DNA of 64,000 nucleotides, taken from an uncultured Oscillospiraceae bacterium (lineage in GTDB: Bacteria; Bacillota; Clostridia; Oscillospirales; Oscillospiraceae). Positions 23,510-32,095 of this stretch are shown here, piece after piece (within the stretch, counting starts at the first letter, position 1; every line of letters starts with the position of its first letter). Made by a program: the position numbers and the translations under genes. The stretch spans positions 1-64,000 of the forward strand of contig CANQXG010000012.1 in assembly GCA_947627735.1 (NCBI GenBank), given 5' to 3'. The notes under the pieces are model-generated. The model was not told where the DNA came from. It saw only the letters and a program-made list of their open reading frames with translations, and did no database searches.

Positions 23510-24667
23510 ATGACACGTTTCTTCTGTCCCGGCCGCGTGGAGTTGGCCGGGAACCACACGGACCAACAGCGGGGCCGGGTCATGGCCGCCGCCATGGATC
23601 GGGGGATCACGGCGGAGGCGGAGCCCAATGACGAGGGCGTTATAAGAGTATTCTGCGAGGGCTTCGACCCCATCGAGGTGGAGCTGAGCCGGCTGTGGCC
23701 GGACGAGAAGGAGCAGGGCCGCCCCAGCGCCCTGGTCCGGGGCATCGCCGGGAGCCTGGCGGAGATCATCCCGGAGCTGCGGGGGTTCGACGCGTACCTG
23801 TTCAGCAGTCTGCCGCCCCGGCGGGGACTGGCCGCGTCCGCCACCCTCAGCGTGCTGGTGGGGTATATCCTGGCCACCTTCTCCGGCGCGGAAATCCCCG
23901 CGGAGGAGCTGGCCCGGGCCGCCCAGAAGGCGGAGAGCCGCTGGTTCGGCAAGCCCTGCGCCCTGGTGGACACCCTGACCTGCGCCATGGGCGGCGGGGT
24001 CTATATGGACGTGCTGGAGAACAAGATCCTGCCCATCGACTGCGACTTTGACAGTCTGGGCCTGGCCATGTGCCTGACGGACACCGGCGACAACAACCGC
24101 CAGGCGGAGGCGGCCTACGCCCAGATCGCGGCGGATATGACCGCCGTGGCCCAGCAGTTCGGCGAGCCGGTGCTGGCCCGGGTGCGGGGACCGGTGTTCG
24201 AGGAGCAGTGGCCCGCCCACCAGACCGACCGGCAGTGGATGCGCGCCCGGCACTTCTTCGACGAAACCTGGCGGGTGTCCTCCATGGCGGATGCCCTGGG
24301 CCTGCGGGACGGGCAGCGGTATATGGAGCTGATGAACCAGTCCGGCCGCAGTTCGGAAAAGCTGCTGCGCAACATCACCGCCGAGGGCTGCGGCGACGGG
24401 CTGGCCCGGTGCCTGGAGGCCTCCGGCAACCTGCTGGCCGGCCGGGGCGCCTGGCGGGTCCACAGCCTGGGCTTCGCCGGGTTCGTGCTGGCCCTGATGC
24501 CCGAGATGCACTTCGAGCTGTATCAGGCCGGGATGGACAAGCTCTTCGGCGCCGGCGCCTGCCAGCGCATCCATGTAAGCCCCCGGGGCGTGTGCCTGGC
24601 CCAGGAGGACAAGGCGCTGTTCAATGGCCGGGGCTTCCCCGAGGAAGCCGCGCCCCTGCTGGGATAA
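23510..24667 (+). CDS. Galactokinase-like GHMP kinase
   Basis: A 385-residue GHMP-family protein. Motif 1 is a good galactokinase signature (PGRVELAGNHTDQQRG). Motif 2 reads LPPRRGLAASATLSV, where PxGxGLSSSA is usual, so the ATP loop is degenerate. The region before the catalytic Asp reads GKPCALVDTLTCAMGG. The C-terminal glycine motif is GRGAWRVHSLGFAGFVLAL. It may phosphorylate a sugar at C1 or have turned into a non-catalytic sensor. ATG 23510 follows GGAGAGA. It lies 17 bases before the LTA-synthase-like pair, so a link to envelope sugar chemistry is possible but not shown. Confidence 0.85.
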   Translation: MTRFFCPGRVELAGNHTDQQRGRVMAAAMDRGITAEAEPNDEGVIRVFCEGFDPIEVELSRLWPDEKEQGRPSALVRGIAGSLAEIIPELRGFDAYLFSSLPPRRGLAASATLSVLVGYILATFSGAEIPAEELARAAQKAESRWFGKPCALVDTLTCAMGGGVYMDVLENKILPIDCDFDSLGLAMCLTDTGDNNRQAEAAYAQIAADMTAVAQQFGEPVLARVRGPVFEEQWPAHQTDRQWMRARHFFDETWRVSSMADALGLRDGQRYMELMNQSGRSSEKLLRNITAEGCGDGLARCLEASGNLLAGRGAWRVHSLGFAGFVLALMPEMHFELYQAGMDKLFGAGACQRIHVSPRGVCLAQEDKALFNGRGFPEEAAPLLG

Positions 24668-24683
24668 GGCGGAAAACTGACCC

Positions 24684-26516
24684 GTGAAAAGACTCCTGGA
24701 AAAATTTGACGCATATCTGAACGAACGCCCCCGTCTTCGCGCGGGGGCTTTTGTGCTGCTCATCCTGGCCATGACGGTCATCCAGTGGCTGGAGCTGGAT
24801 CTGAGCTGCGGCACCCGGATCGTGTCCCTGCTGGGGCGGCGGGCGGTGTACCATATCATCAACTGCGCGCTGGTGTTCGTGATCGATCTGGTGTTCCTGC
24901 TGCTGACCCGCCGGTGGCATATGGCATACTTGCTGGGCGGCGTGCTGGTGTTCGTGTGGAGCATCGCCGACCACTACACGGTGCTGCTCAGCGGCGACGT
25001 GCTGACCATCACGGCCCTGCTCAGCTTCCGCACCGCCGTGAACGTGCTGGGCGGGTACCGGCTGCCCTTCGACCTGCCGGTGGCGGCGGCCATCGTTGCG
25101 TTCGGGATGAACATCGTTTTGGCGCTGCTTGTCCGGCGCATCCGGCCCCGGCCCATCCCCTGGAAGAGGCTGTGGGCGGTGGCGCTGGCCATGGCGGCGG
25201 TGGGCGCCGGGTCCTGGGGGGCGCTCACGGCGCTGAAGAAGGTGGACAACACCGTGGACTGGTCCACCCGCGCCGACGTGCGGGACTACGGCTACCCGGT
25301 CCACTTCCTCCGCCAGGCGGTGCAGACCATCCAGCTGGTCCAGGTGCCGGAGGGCTATGACGACGAAAAGATGGACGCCGTAGCGGAGACTTACGCCGGC
25401 CAGGGCCGGACGGGCAGCGGCACGCCGGACGTGATCCTGATCCTGAACGAGAGCTTCTACGACCTGGAGCACTATACGGACACGGACGCGGACGCGCCCT
25501 ATCTGGACACGTATCACTCCCTGCCCAACGCCGTCCGGGGCTTCGCCGCCGTGCCCAACATCGGCGGGGCCACCAACCGGGCGGAGTATGAGCTGCTCAC
25601 CTCCAACTCCATGCTCCTGCTGGCCTGCCAGGCCCCCTTCAACGTGGTGGACATGTTCGGGGCCAACAGCGTGGTGAACTATCTGGAGAGCATGGGCTAC
25701 GCCTCCTGGGCCATGCACTCGTTCAGCTCCTTCGACTATAACCGCTCCATCAGCTATCCCGCCATGGGCTTTGACGACGTGCGCTTCGCCGACAAATTCA
25801 CCCCCTCCGCCTACGGACAGCGCCAGTGGACAGACGCGGCCAACTACCGGGACCTGATCGACGTGTACGAGTCGGCGGGGGAGGCCCCAAGGCTGATGTA
25901 CCTGCTGACATTCCAGAACCACGGCGGCTATGAGCAGAACGACGCCGCCCTGGACACCGTCCACACCCGCCGGGACTTCGGGGACATGACCGACGACGTG
26001 GACGAGTACCTCACCAGCATCCAGCTGTCCGACCAGGCCCTGGGGGAGCTGACGGACTACTTCGACAGCGTGGACAGGCCGGTGATCCTGTGCATGGTGG
26101 GGGACCATGCCCCCAGCTTCATCTCCCAGCTCCCCGCCCGGGAGGGGATGTCCGCCATGGAAAAGGAGGTCGTCTCCCGCCAGACGCCCTATATCATCTG
26201 GGCCAACAGGGCCTTCGGCGCCCTGCCGGCGGAGGCGGACGGCCAAAATGTGACCCTGGTGGATCTGGTGCCGACCCTGCTGGACCTGGCGGGGATGCCC
26301 CTGAGTCCCTATTACGCCTGTATGCGCCGGCTGGATGAACAGGTCCCCACCCGGCTGATGACCGGCCTGTATCAGACCGCAGAGGGCGATTTCGGCACCT
26401 TCGCCGGGGACGACCCCCTCTTTGACACCCTGGCGCCCTATTACTATATGGAATATAACAACCTCCAAAGCCCCGACGAGCGCCTCGGCGCCCTGTTCGC
26501 CCCGCCGGCACAGTGA
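24684..26516 (+). CDS. LTA-synthase-family sulfatase-fold membrane enzyme (copy 1)
   Basis: A 610-residue protein. The first 190 residues hold about five membrane segments (FVLLILAMTVIQWLEL, YHIINCALVFVIDLVFLLL, LLGGVLVFVWSIADH, VAAAIVAFGMNIVLALLV, LALAMAAVGAGSWG). Residues about 250-590 are an extracellular sulfatase-fold domain: VILILNESFYDLE with the first metal acid, GGATNRAEYELLTSNSM with the catalytic Thr, and CMVGDHAPSF. The family adds phosphoglycerol (LtaS) or phosphoethanolamine-like groups to polymers outside the cell. The stop overlaps the next gene's start (GTGA). Confidence 0.93.
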   Translation: MKRLLEKFDAYLNERPRLRAGAFVLLILAMTVIQWLELDLSCGTRIVSLLGRRAVYHIINCALVFVIDLVFLLLTRRWHMAYLLGGVLVFVWSIADHYTVLLSGDVLTITALLSFRTAVNVLGGYRLPFDLPVAAAIVAFGMNIVLALLVRRIRPRPIPWKRLWAVALAMAAVGAGSWGALTALKKVDNTVDWSTRADVRDYGYPVHFLRQAVQTIQLVQVPEGYDDEKMDAVAETYAGQGRTGSGTPDVILILNESFYDLEHYTDTDADAPYLDTYHSLPNAVRGFAAVPNIGGATNRAEYELLTSNSMLLLACQAPFNVVDMFGANSVVNYLESMGYASWAMHSFSSFDYNRSISYPAMGFDDVRFADKFTPSAYGQRQWTDAANYRDLIDVYESAGEAPRLMYLLTFQNHGGYEQNDAALDTVHTRRDFGDMTDDVDEYLTSIQLSDQALGELTDYFDSVDRPVILCMVGDHAPSFISQLPAREGMSAMEKEVVSRQTPYIIWANRAFGALPAEADGQNVTLVDLVPTLLDLAGMPLSPYYACMRRLDEQVPTRLMTGLYQTAEGDFGTFAGDDPLFDTLAPYYYMEYNNLQSPDERLGALFAPPAQ

Positions 26517-28357
26517 CGGCCATGAAAAAGCGTCTGGAACGGACAAGAGAATATTTCGCCGCCCGGCCCCGGCTGCGCCGGATCGCCTTTGTAGCGCTGA
26601 TCCTGGCCATGACCGCCATCCAGTGGCTGCAGCTGGATCTGAGCTGCGGCACCCGGGTGGCCACGGTGCTGCGCCGCAGCCCGGTGTTCATCCCGGTGAA
26701 CATGGCGCTGCTGTTTCTGGTGGACCTGGTGTTTCTGCTGTTCACCCGCCGGTGGAGCGCGGCCTATCTGGCCGCCAATGTGCTCACGCTCATATGGAGC
26801 GTCGCCGACCACTACGCCTGGATGTTCAGCGGCGAACCCATCACCGTCACCACCCTGTTCAGTGCCGGCACGGCCATGGATGTGCTGGCCGGATACCGGC
26901 TGCCCTTCGATTTGCCGGTGGCTGCGGCCATCGCCGCCTTCCTGGCCGGGACGGCCATGGCCATCGCCCTGCGGGCGCTGGAGAGCGGACCCATCCCCTG
27001 GAAGCGGATGGCCCTGGCGCCGATCGCGCTGGCGGTCATGCTGACGGGGGCCTACGGCCTGGCGGGGCTGCTGGAGCGGACGGACACGGACGTGCTGTGG
27101 TCGTCCCAGGTGTACCTGACCGCCCAGGGCTACCCGGTGTATTTCCTGCGCCAGGGCCTGCTCACCGTCCACCAGGTCCAGACTCCCGCGGGCTATGACG
27201 ACGAGGCCATGGCCCGGACGGCGGAGGCCCTGGACGGCACGGGCACCCCCGGGACCGGGGAGACGCCGGACATCTTCTTCATCCTCAACGAAACTTTTTA
27301 TGACCTGGACCTGTACACTGACACCCAGGCGGACGCGCCCTATCTGGAGGCTTACCACGCCGCGGACAACGCCATCCGGGGCTATGCCGCCATCCCCGGG
27401 GTGGGCGGCGGCACCAACCGGGCGGAGTTCGAGCTGCTCACCTCCAACTCCATGTTCCTGGTTTCCGCCCAGGCCCCCTTCATCACCATGGACATGACCC
27501 GGGCCAACAGCCTGGTCAGCTATCTGAAAACGCTGGGCTACACCGCCTGCGCCATGCACCAGGCCAGCCCCACCAACTATAACCGGGGCCGGACCTATCC
27601 CGCCCTGGGCTTTGACGAAACCATCTTCCGGGACCGGTTCACCGCCGACGCCTACGGTGATCGGAACAACACCGACCGGGCCAACTACCGGGACATGCTG
27701 TCCTGGTACCCGGAGGAGGGGGAGGGACCCCGGTTCACCTACCTGCTCACCTACCAGAACCACGGCGGCTATGAGCAGAACGACCCGTCCCTGGACACCG
27801 TCCACGCCCGCCGGGACTTCGGGGACCTGACCGACGACGTGAGCGAATATCTCACCAGCATCCGCCTGTCCGACCAGGCCCTGGGGGAGCTGTTCGCGGC
27901 GCTGGACGAGTCGGACAGGCCGGCCATCGTGTGCATGGTGGGGGACCACGGCCCCAACTTCCTGACCCAGCTCCCCGCCCGGGAGGGCCTGTCCGACCAG
28001 GAGCGGGAGACCGTTTCCCGCCAGACGCCCTATATCATCTGGGCCAACAAGGCCTTCGGCCCCCTGCCGGCGGAGATGGACGGCATGGACCTGAGCTGCG
28101 TGGACCTGGCGCCCACGGTGCTCCAGCTTGCGGGCCTGCCCCTGAGTCCCTTCTACCGGACCATCCTGGGGCTGCGGGACGCCGTCCCCTGCCGGCTCAG
28201 CACCGGCCTATACCGCACCGCGGAGGGCGAGTACGGCTCCTTCGCCCCGGACGATCCCCTGTTCGGGACCCTGGCGCCCTATTACTATATGGAATACAAC
28301 AACATCCGCGCCGGCGCGGACCGGGTCCAGACCCTGTTCGACCCGCCGGGCACCTGA
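26513..28357 (+). CDS. LTA-synthase-family sulfatase-fold membrane enzyme (copy 2)
   Basis: A close paralogue of the gene before it, alike over its whole length: the same five membrane segments, IFFILNETFYDLD, GGGTNRAEFELLTSNSMF (catalytic Thr), and CMVGDHGPNF. The pair arose by tandem duplication. The start is GTG 26513 coupled to the preceding stop, or ATG 26522; neither has a clear ribosome site, so translation likely depends on coupling. Differences cluster in the membrane part and in the linker (DTDVLWSSQVYLTAQ against NTVDWSTRADVRDYG), which may give the two enzymes different lipid donors or acceptors. Confidence 0.93.
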   Translation: MTAMKKRLERTREYFAARPRLRRIAFVALILAMTAIQWLQLDLSCGTRVATVLRRSPVFIPVNMALLFLVDLVFLLFTRRWSAAYLAANVLTLIWSVADHYAWMFSGEPITVTTLFSAGTAMDVLAGYRLPFDLPVAAAIAAFLAGTAMAIALRALESGPIPWKRMALAPIALAVMLTGAYGLAGLLERTDTDVLWSSQVYLTAQGYPVYFLRQGLLTVHQVQTPAGYDDEAMARTAEALDGTGTPGTGETPDIFFILNETFYDLDLYTDTQADAPYLEAYHAADNAIRGYAAIPGVGGGTNRAEFELLTSNSMFLVSAQAPFITMDMTRANSLVSYLKTLGYTACAMHQASPTNYNRGRTYPALGFDETIFRDRFTADAYGDRNNTDRANYRDMLSWYPEEGEGPRFTYLLTYQNHGGYEQNDPSLDTVHARRDFGDLTDDVSEYLTSIRLSDQALGELFAALDESDRPAIVCMVGDHGPNFLTQLPAREGLSDQERETVSRQTPYIIWANKAFGPLPAEMDGMDLSCVDLAPTVLQLAGLPLSPFYRTILGLRDAVPCRLSTGLYRTAEGEYGSFAPDDPLFGTLAPYYYMEYNNIRAGADRVQTLFDPPGT

Positions 28358-28376
28358 CCGTCAAGGAGGTCACAGC

Positions 28377-28805
28377 ATGGAATACCGCAGATACGGAGAC
28401 GACGTGGTCCTTCGCATCCAGAAGGGCGAGGAGATTTTGGAGAGCATCCGCGCCGTGTGCGAGCGGGAGCACATCCTCACCGGCAGCATCACCGGCCTGG
28501 GCGCCGTGGGCCAGCTCACCCTGGGGGTGTTCAACAGCGAGAAGTTCGTCTACGAGACCACCGACTACACCTGCGACATGGAGATCGCCTCCTGCGTGGG
28601 GAACATCACCACCATGGACGGGAAGTGCTACCTCCATGTGCACCTGGCGGCGGCCAATCCCACCAAGGGCCTGGTGGTGGGCGGCCACCTGTCCCGGGGC
28701 GTGGTGAGCCTGACGGGGGAGTTCATCCTCCACGCCATCCCCGCCGCGGTGGACCGGGAGTACTCCCCGGAGGTGGGCCTGAACCTGTTCAAGTTCAACG
28801 ACTGA
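28377..28805 (+). CDS. PPC/DUF296 domain protein
   Basis: A 142-residue single-domain protein of the plants-and-prokaryotes-conserved (PPC/DUF296) family. Seen: ILESIRAVCEREHILTGSITGLGAVGQLTLGVFN at the start, then MEIASCVGNITTMDGKCYLHVHLAAANP and the GGHLSRGVVSLTGEFIL end. In bacteria these form trimers with a conserved His cluster (here LHVHL) that can bind metal; DNA binding is known only for the plant AT-hook versions. AAGGAGG precedes the start. It follows the LTA-synthase pair by 19 bases, so it is likely in the same transcript. Confidence 0.92.
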   Translation: MEYRRYGDDVVLRIQKGEEILESIRAVCEREHILTGSITGLGAVGQLTLGVFNSEKFVYETTDYTCDMEIASCVGNITTMDGKCYLHVHLAAANPTKGLVVGGHLSRGVVSLTGEFILHAIPAAVDREYSPEVGLNLFKFND

Positions 28806-28817
28806 CCGGGCGGGGAG

Positions 28818-29102
28818 ATGTATAAGCTGCTTGGCCCGGACGGGCGGACCGTCCTGTCCGACACGCCGGGGACCCTTGGCGGGAACAGCCGGGGGAAGAT
28901 CTATGGCCGGCTGGACTGCCCGGCGGCGCTGTCCTCGATGGGGCGCTTCCCCGGTCACTATGAGCAGACCCGGGTGTTTTTCGCCGACGAAAAGACCGCC
29001 CTGGCGGCGGGCTACCGCCCCTGTGGCTGCTGCCTGCGGGAGAAGTACCGGGAGTATAGGCGCGATCCGGCGGCGTACCGCGGGAAGTTCGGCCTGGAAT
29101 GA
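28818..29102 (+). CDS. Ada-type zinc-binding domain protein
   Basis: A 94-residue protein that consists of one Ada metal-binding domain: KIYGRLDCPAALSSMGRFPGHYEQTRVFFADEKTALAAGYRPCGCCLREKY. In Ada of E. coli the four zinc cysteines repair methylphosphotriesters. Here Cys residues are seen at LDCP and PCGCC, so three of them cluster and the fourth ligand may be missing or be a His. Free-standing versions are frequent in clostridia and usually annotated as metal-binding Ada-like proteins. It is 12 bases after the PPC gene and ends the transcript at a strong terminator. Confidence 0.88.
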   Translation: MYKLLGPDGRTVLSDTPGTLGGNSRGKIYGRLDCPAALSSMGRFPGHYEQTRVFFADEKTALAAGYRPCGCCLREKYREYRRDPAAYRGKFGLE

Positions 29103-29106
29103 CAAC

Positions 29107-29140
29107 AAAAAAGACACACCCAAAAGGGTGTGTCTTTTTT
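29107..29140. terminator. Bidirectional terminator
   Basis: AAAAAAGACACACCC (29107-29121) pairs with GGGTGTGTCTTTTTT (29126-29140). It lies between two converging genes and has a T-run on both strands. Confidence 0.93.
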
Positions 29141-30047
29141 ATTCGTGGTGGTCCTCCTCGTGGTGTTCGTCGGCATGGTGCGCCACCCAGTGCTCGCTGT
29201 CCAGGCGGATGTCGCAGCTCTCCAGATACAGCAGCGTGCCGTGGCCCTCGTCATCGCAGCGGTCATAGTCCCGCACCGCGCGCACGTCGATGTATCCGTC
29301 CCCGCTGAAAGTCCGCAGAGTGCCGTGGAAATCCCCGCCGGTAAGGCTCTCGCCGTTGGTGGTGAGCACGTCCGTGAAGGTGCGGATGCGCTCGCCGTCC
29401 AGATACCAGTGGCGCTCCCCGTCGCAGGTGAGGCCGTAGGGGGCGTACTCCGCGGCTATAGCCCGAAGCGTCGCCTCGTCGAAGCCGCCGGCGGTGACCG
29501 ACTCGCCCTCGTAGGCGTACTCCGTCATGCCGTCCTCCACGGCGTCCGGGTCGTACACCGCCTCCTGCTCCATGGTCAGACCGGCGGCCCCCTCCGCCAC
29601 GCTCTCCGCCAGCGGCGGGGGGGTAGACTTCGTCCGCACGGACGTATAGCTCACCGCCCCCGTGGCGGACAGCACCGTATAGACGCAGATCAAAAAGACA
29701 GAAAACAGAAATACCGCCGCCAATATCCACCGCCGGCGGCGCTTTTTCGGGGCCGCCGGGGGAGCTGCCGTTTCCGGCTCCGGGGCGGGCCGGGGCGGCT
29801 CCTCCGGGGGAGGCGGAGGCGGCGCGCCGCCGGCGCTGTCCGGGCCGGGGGCGTCGTCTTTCAATAAATAATCGGTGGTGACGGCGAACAGCTCGCTCAT
29901 CTTTATGATCTTGTCCAGCTCCGGCACGGCCTGGGCCATCTCCCACTTGGACACCGACTGGCGGGACACGTCCAGCCGGTCGGCCAGGTCGATCTGGCTC
30001 CAGCCCTGCTTCTTCCGCAGCTCGATGATCCTGTCTGCCAAAGGCAT
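29139..30047 (-). CDS. XRE regulator anchored in the membrane, with a His/Asp/Glu-rich tail
   Basis: A 302-residue protein in four parts. Residues 1-62 are an XRE helix-turn-helix (IIELRKKQGWSQIDLADRLDVSRQSVSKWE). Residues 66-100 are a Pro/Ala-rich linker. Residues about 103-128 are one membrane segment (RRWILAAVFLFSVFLICVYTVL). The remaining 170 residues lie outside if the HTH is inside; they contain a DGERHWYLDGERIRTF segment and end in a tail with seven His among Asp and Glu (HHADEHHEEDHHE). The tail could bind zinc, nickel or copper, making this a one-protein surface sensor; that is inference. Start at 30047 follows GGAGGG. It is monocistronic. Confidence 0.85.
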   Translation of the reverse strand: MPLADRIIELRKKQGWSQIDLADRLDVSRQSVSKWEMAQAVPELDKIIKMSELFAVTTDYLLKDDAPGPDSAGGAPPPPPPEEPPRPAPEPETAAPPAAPKKRRRRWILAAVFLFSVFLICVYTVLSATGAVSYTSVRTKSTPPPLAESVAEGAAGLTMEQEAVYDPDAVEDGMTEYAYEGESVTAGGFDEATLRAIAAEYAPYGLTCDGERHWYLDGERIRTFTDVLTTNGESLTGGDFHGTLRTFSGDGYIDVRAVRDYDRCDDEGHGTLLYLESCDIRLDSEHWVAHHADEHHEEDHHE

Positions 30048-30175
30048 AGGCAAACCCTCCTTGTCGTTTTTCGGGCGATCACCTTGGCGTCCAGTATACC
30101 GGCCAGCTCCGGTTTTCGCAACCAATCCGACCCGGAAATGTGTCAACCGACAGTTGCGTCGTCGAGATTCGCTCC

Positions 30176-30303
30176 ATAGGCCGGCTTCCGGTGCATGCGC
30201 CGGAAGCCGGATATTCCGCGATCTCTCCTCTCCCCAAAAGGCAGGCGTGCCTTTTGGGGACCCCATGAAGGCGCTGACAGCCCCCTCGTCAGAGGGGGCC
30301 GTC
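30176..30303. repeat. Cluster of palindromes upstream of the XRE gene and downstream of upp
   Basis: Three hairpins in sequence: CCGGCTTCCGG with CCGGAAGCCGG (30180-30209), CCCCAAAAGGCA with TGCCTTTTGGGG around the loop GGCG (30232-30259), and GCCCCCT with AGGGGGC (30280-30299). No frame crosses them. The second shares its loop sequence (CAGGCGTGCC) with a hairpin at 58671-58698. The last may act as the upp terminator. Confidence 0.6.
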
Positions 30304-30316
30304 GAAGCGGTATATC

Positions 30317-30946
30317 TTATTTCGTTCCGAAGATGCGGTCGCCGGCGTCGCCCAGGCCGGGGACGATGTAGCCGTGGTCGTTCAGATGGTCGTCCAGGGC
30401 CGCGGCGAAGATCTCCACGTCCGGATGGGCCTTCTGCATGGCCTCCACGCCCTCGGGGGCGGCGATGATGCACATCAGCTTGATGTTCTTCACGCCCTCC
30501 TCCTTCAGGAAGGAGACCGCCGCGATGGCGCTGCCGCCGGTGGCCAGCATGGGGTCGACGACGATCACGTCCCGCTCGGTGATGTCGGGGGGCATCTTGA
30601 AGTAATACTTCACCGGCTCCAGGGTCTCCGGGTCACGGAACAGCCCGATGTGGCCCACCTTGGCGTTGGGGATCATGTCCACCATGCCGTCCACCATGCC
30701 CAGACCGGCCCGGAGGATGGGCACGATGGCCAGCTTCTTGCCGGCGATGCGGCGGCACACTGCCTCCGCCACGGGGGTCTTGACCTTGACCTCCTCCAGA
30801 GGGAGGTCCCGGGTGGCCTCGTAGCACATCAGCTTCGCGATCTCGCTGACCAGCTCCCGGAACTCCTTGACGCTGGTGTGCTCATCCCGGAGGATGGACA
30901 GCTTGTGCTGGATCAGGGGGTGGTCGAAAACCATGACATTGCTCAT
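30317..30946 (-). CDS. upp: Uracil phosphoribosyltransferase
   Basis: It joins uracil and PRPP to UMP in pyrimidine salvage. The 209 residues match the family closely: [33 protein letters not shown] at the start, [14 protein letters not shown], the PRPP loop [17 protein letters not shown], and the uracil-binding end [27 protein letters not shown] precedes the start. It reads in the same direction as the tsa operon and begins 25 bases after tsaB ends, so it may be transcribed with it. Confidence 0.97.
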   Translation of the reverse strand: MSNVMVFDHPLIQHKLSILRDEHTSVKEFRELVSEIAKLMCYEATRDLPLEEVKVKTPVAEAVCRRIAGKKLAIVPILRAGLGMVDGMVDMIPNAKVGHIGLFRDPETLEPVKYYFKMPPDITERDVIVVDPMLATGGSAIAAVSFLKEEGVKNIKLMCIIAAPEGVEAMQKAHPDVEIFAAALDDHLNDHGYIVPGLGDAGDRIFGTK

Positions 30947-30970
30947 ATCAGACTCTCCTTTGTTGAAATT

Positions 30971-31666
30971 TTATTCTCGCTCCAGTTTTGCCAGACGTTC
31001 CCTCTCCGCCTGGCTCAGCCGCAGGTAGGCCGGCATCAGCTCCCCGGCGGGGACGGCCGGCTGGCCCATGGCCGCCAGACCCACGCCCCGGGCATTTTGC
31101 AGCCGCAGGGGTTCCGGGGCCATGAACAGGGTCACCTGGGACCTGTCCAGTGTATTATAGCACAGCGCGGCGCCGTCGCCAAGTAGGATACACGGCTCCT
31201 GGCGGGCGATCAGCTCGCTCTCCAGCTCGGGCAGGCTGATGGCCCGGTCCGGCGTCAGGCGCACGGGCTTGCCGCCCTCCACGGTGAACAGGGCGTTGTA
31301 CACCTGCCCCCGGCGGGCGTCCATGCAGCAGCAGAGCATCTGCCCGTCCAGCACCGGCCCGCCCCAGGCCATGGCCTCCAGGGTGGACACCCCCACGGCG
31401 GGGATGTCCAGCGCCCAGCACAGGCCCTTGGCCTCCGCCATGCCAATGCGCAGGCCCGTGAAGGACCCCGGCCCCCGGCTCACTGCCACCCGGTCCAGCC
31501 GGGAGGGGGCCATGTCCAGCCCCCGCATCAGTCCCTCCGCCATGGGCAGCAGGGTCCGGCTGTGGGTCAGGCCGGCGTTCTGGATGGTGAAGGCCAGCAT
31601 TTTTTCGTCGTCGAACACCGCCGCCGAGGCGGCCTTGGCGGAGCTTTCCAGCGCCAGTGTCAGCAT
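30971..31666 (-). CDS. tsaB: tRNA threonylcarbamoyladenosine synthesis protein TsaB
   Basis: A 231-residue ASKHA-fold protein: [17 protein letters not shown] at the start and VSRGPGSFTGLRIGMAEAKGLCWA, the hallmark of TsaB. It is the non-catalytic partner of TsaD and TsaE in making t6A37 on tRNAs that read ANN codons. It overlaps tsaE by seven bases and lies in the order tsaE-tsaB, with tsaD and rimI upstream, so the whole set is one operon. Confidence 0.96.
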   Translation of the reverse strand: MLTLALESSAKAASAAVFDDEKMLAFTIQNAGLTHSRTLLPMAEGLMRGLDMAPSRLDRVAVSRGPGSFTGLRIGMAEAKGLCWALDIPAVGVSTLEAMAWGGPVLDGQMLCCCMDARRGQVYNALFTVEGGKPVRLTPDRAISLPELESELIARQEPCILLGDGAALCYNTLDRSQVTLFMAPEPLRLQNARGVGLAAMGQPAVPAGELMPAYLRLSQAERERLAKLERE

Positions 31667-32085
31667 GATACGGGTCCCCCCTCGATGGTGATCTGCCGGT
31701 CGTTGTCGCCGGTCTTTTCAAAGCGGACGGTGTACTCGTCCCCCTCGAACGCCCCGGGCACGTTCTCGCTCCACTCCACGGCGCACACGCCGCCCCGGCC
31801 CAGGTAATCTTCCCAGCCGATGTCGTAAAGCTCGTCCGCGCCGCCCAGGCGGTACATGTCGAAATGGAACAGGGGCCGCGGACCCAGGTACTCGTTGACG
31901 ATGGTGAAGGTAGGGCTGGTGACGGCGGCGTCCAGGCCCATGCCCCGGGCCATGCCCCGGACGAAGGCGGTCTTGCCGCAGCCCAGGTCCCCGTACAGCG
32001 CCGCCACCGCCCCGGCGGGCAGCGCCTCGGCGAACCGCTCCCCCAGGGCCTCGGTTTCTTTTTCGGAATGGGTGGTGTAGGTCAT
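31660..32085 (-). CDS. tsaE: tRNA threonylcarbamoyladenosine synthesis ATPase TsaE
   Basis: A 141-residue P-loop ATPase. Walker A is [27 protein letters not shown] and LFHFDMYRL (Walker B-like) follow; the W of AVEWSENV is conserved. It hydrolyses ATP to reset the TsaB-TsaD complex. It starts 10 bases after the tsaD stop and overlaps tsaB. Confidence 0.96.
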   Translation of the reverse strand: MTYTTHSEKETEALGERFAEALPAGAVAALYGDLGCGKTAFVRGMARGMGLDAAVTSPTFTIVNEYLGPRPLFHFDMYRLGGADELYDIGWEDYLGRGGVCAVEWSENVPGAFEGDEYTVRFEKTGDNDRQITIEGGPVSC

Positions 32086-32095
32086 GTCGAACCTC

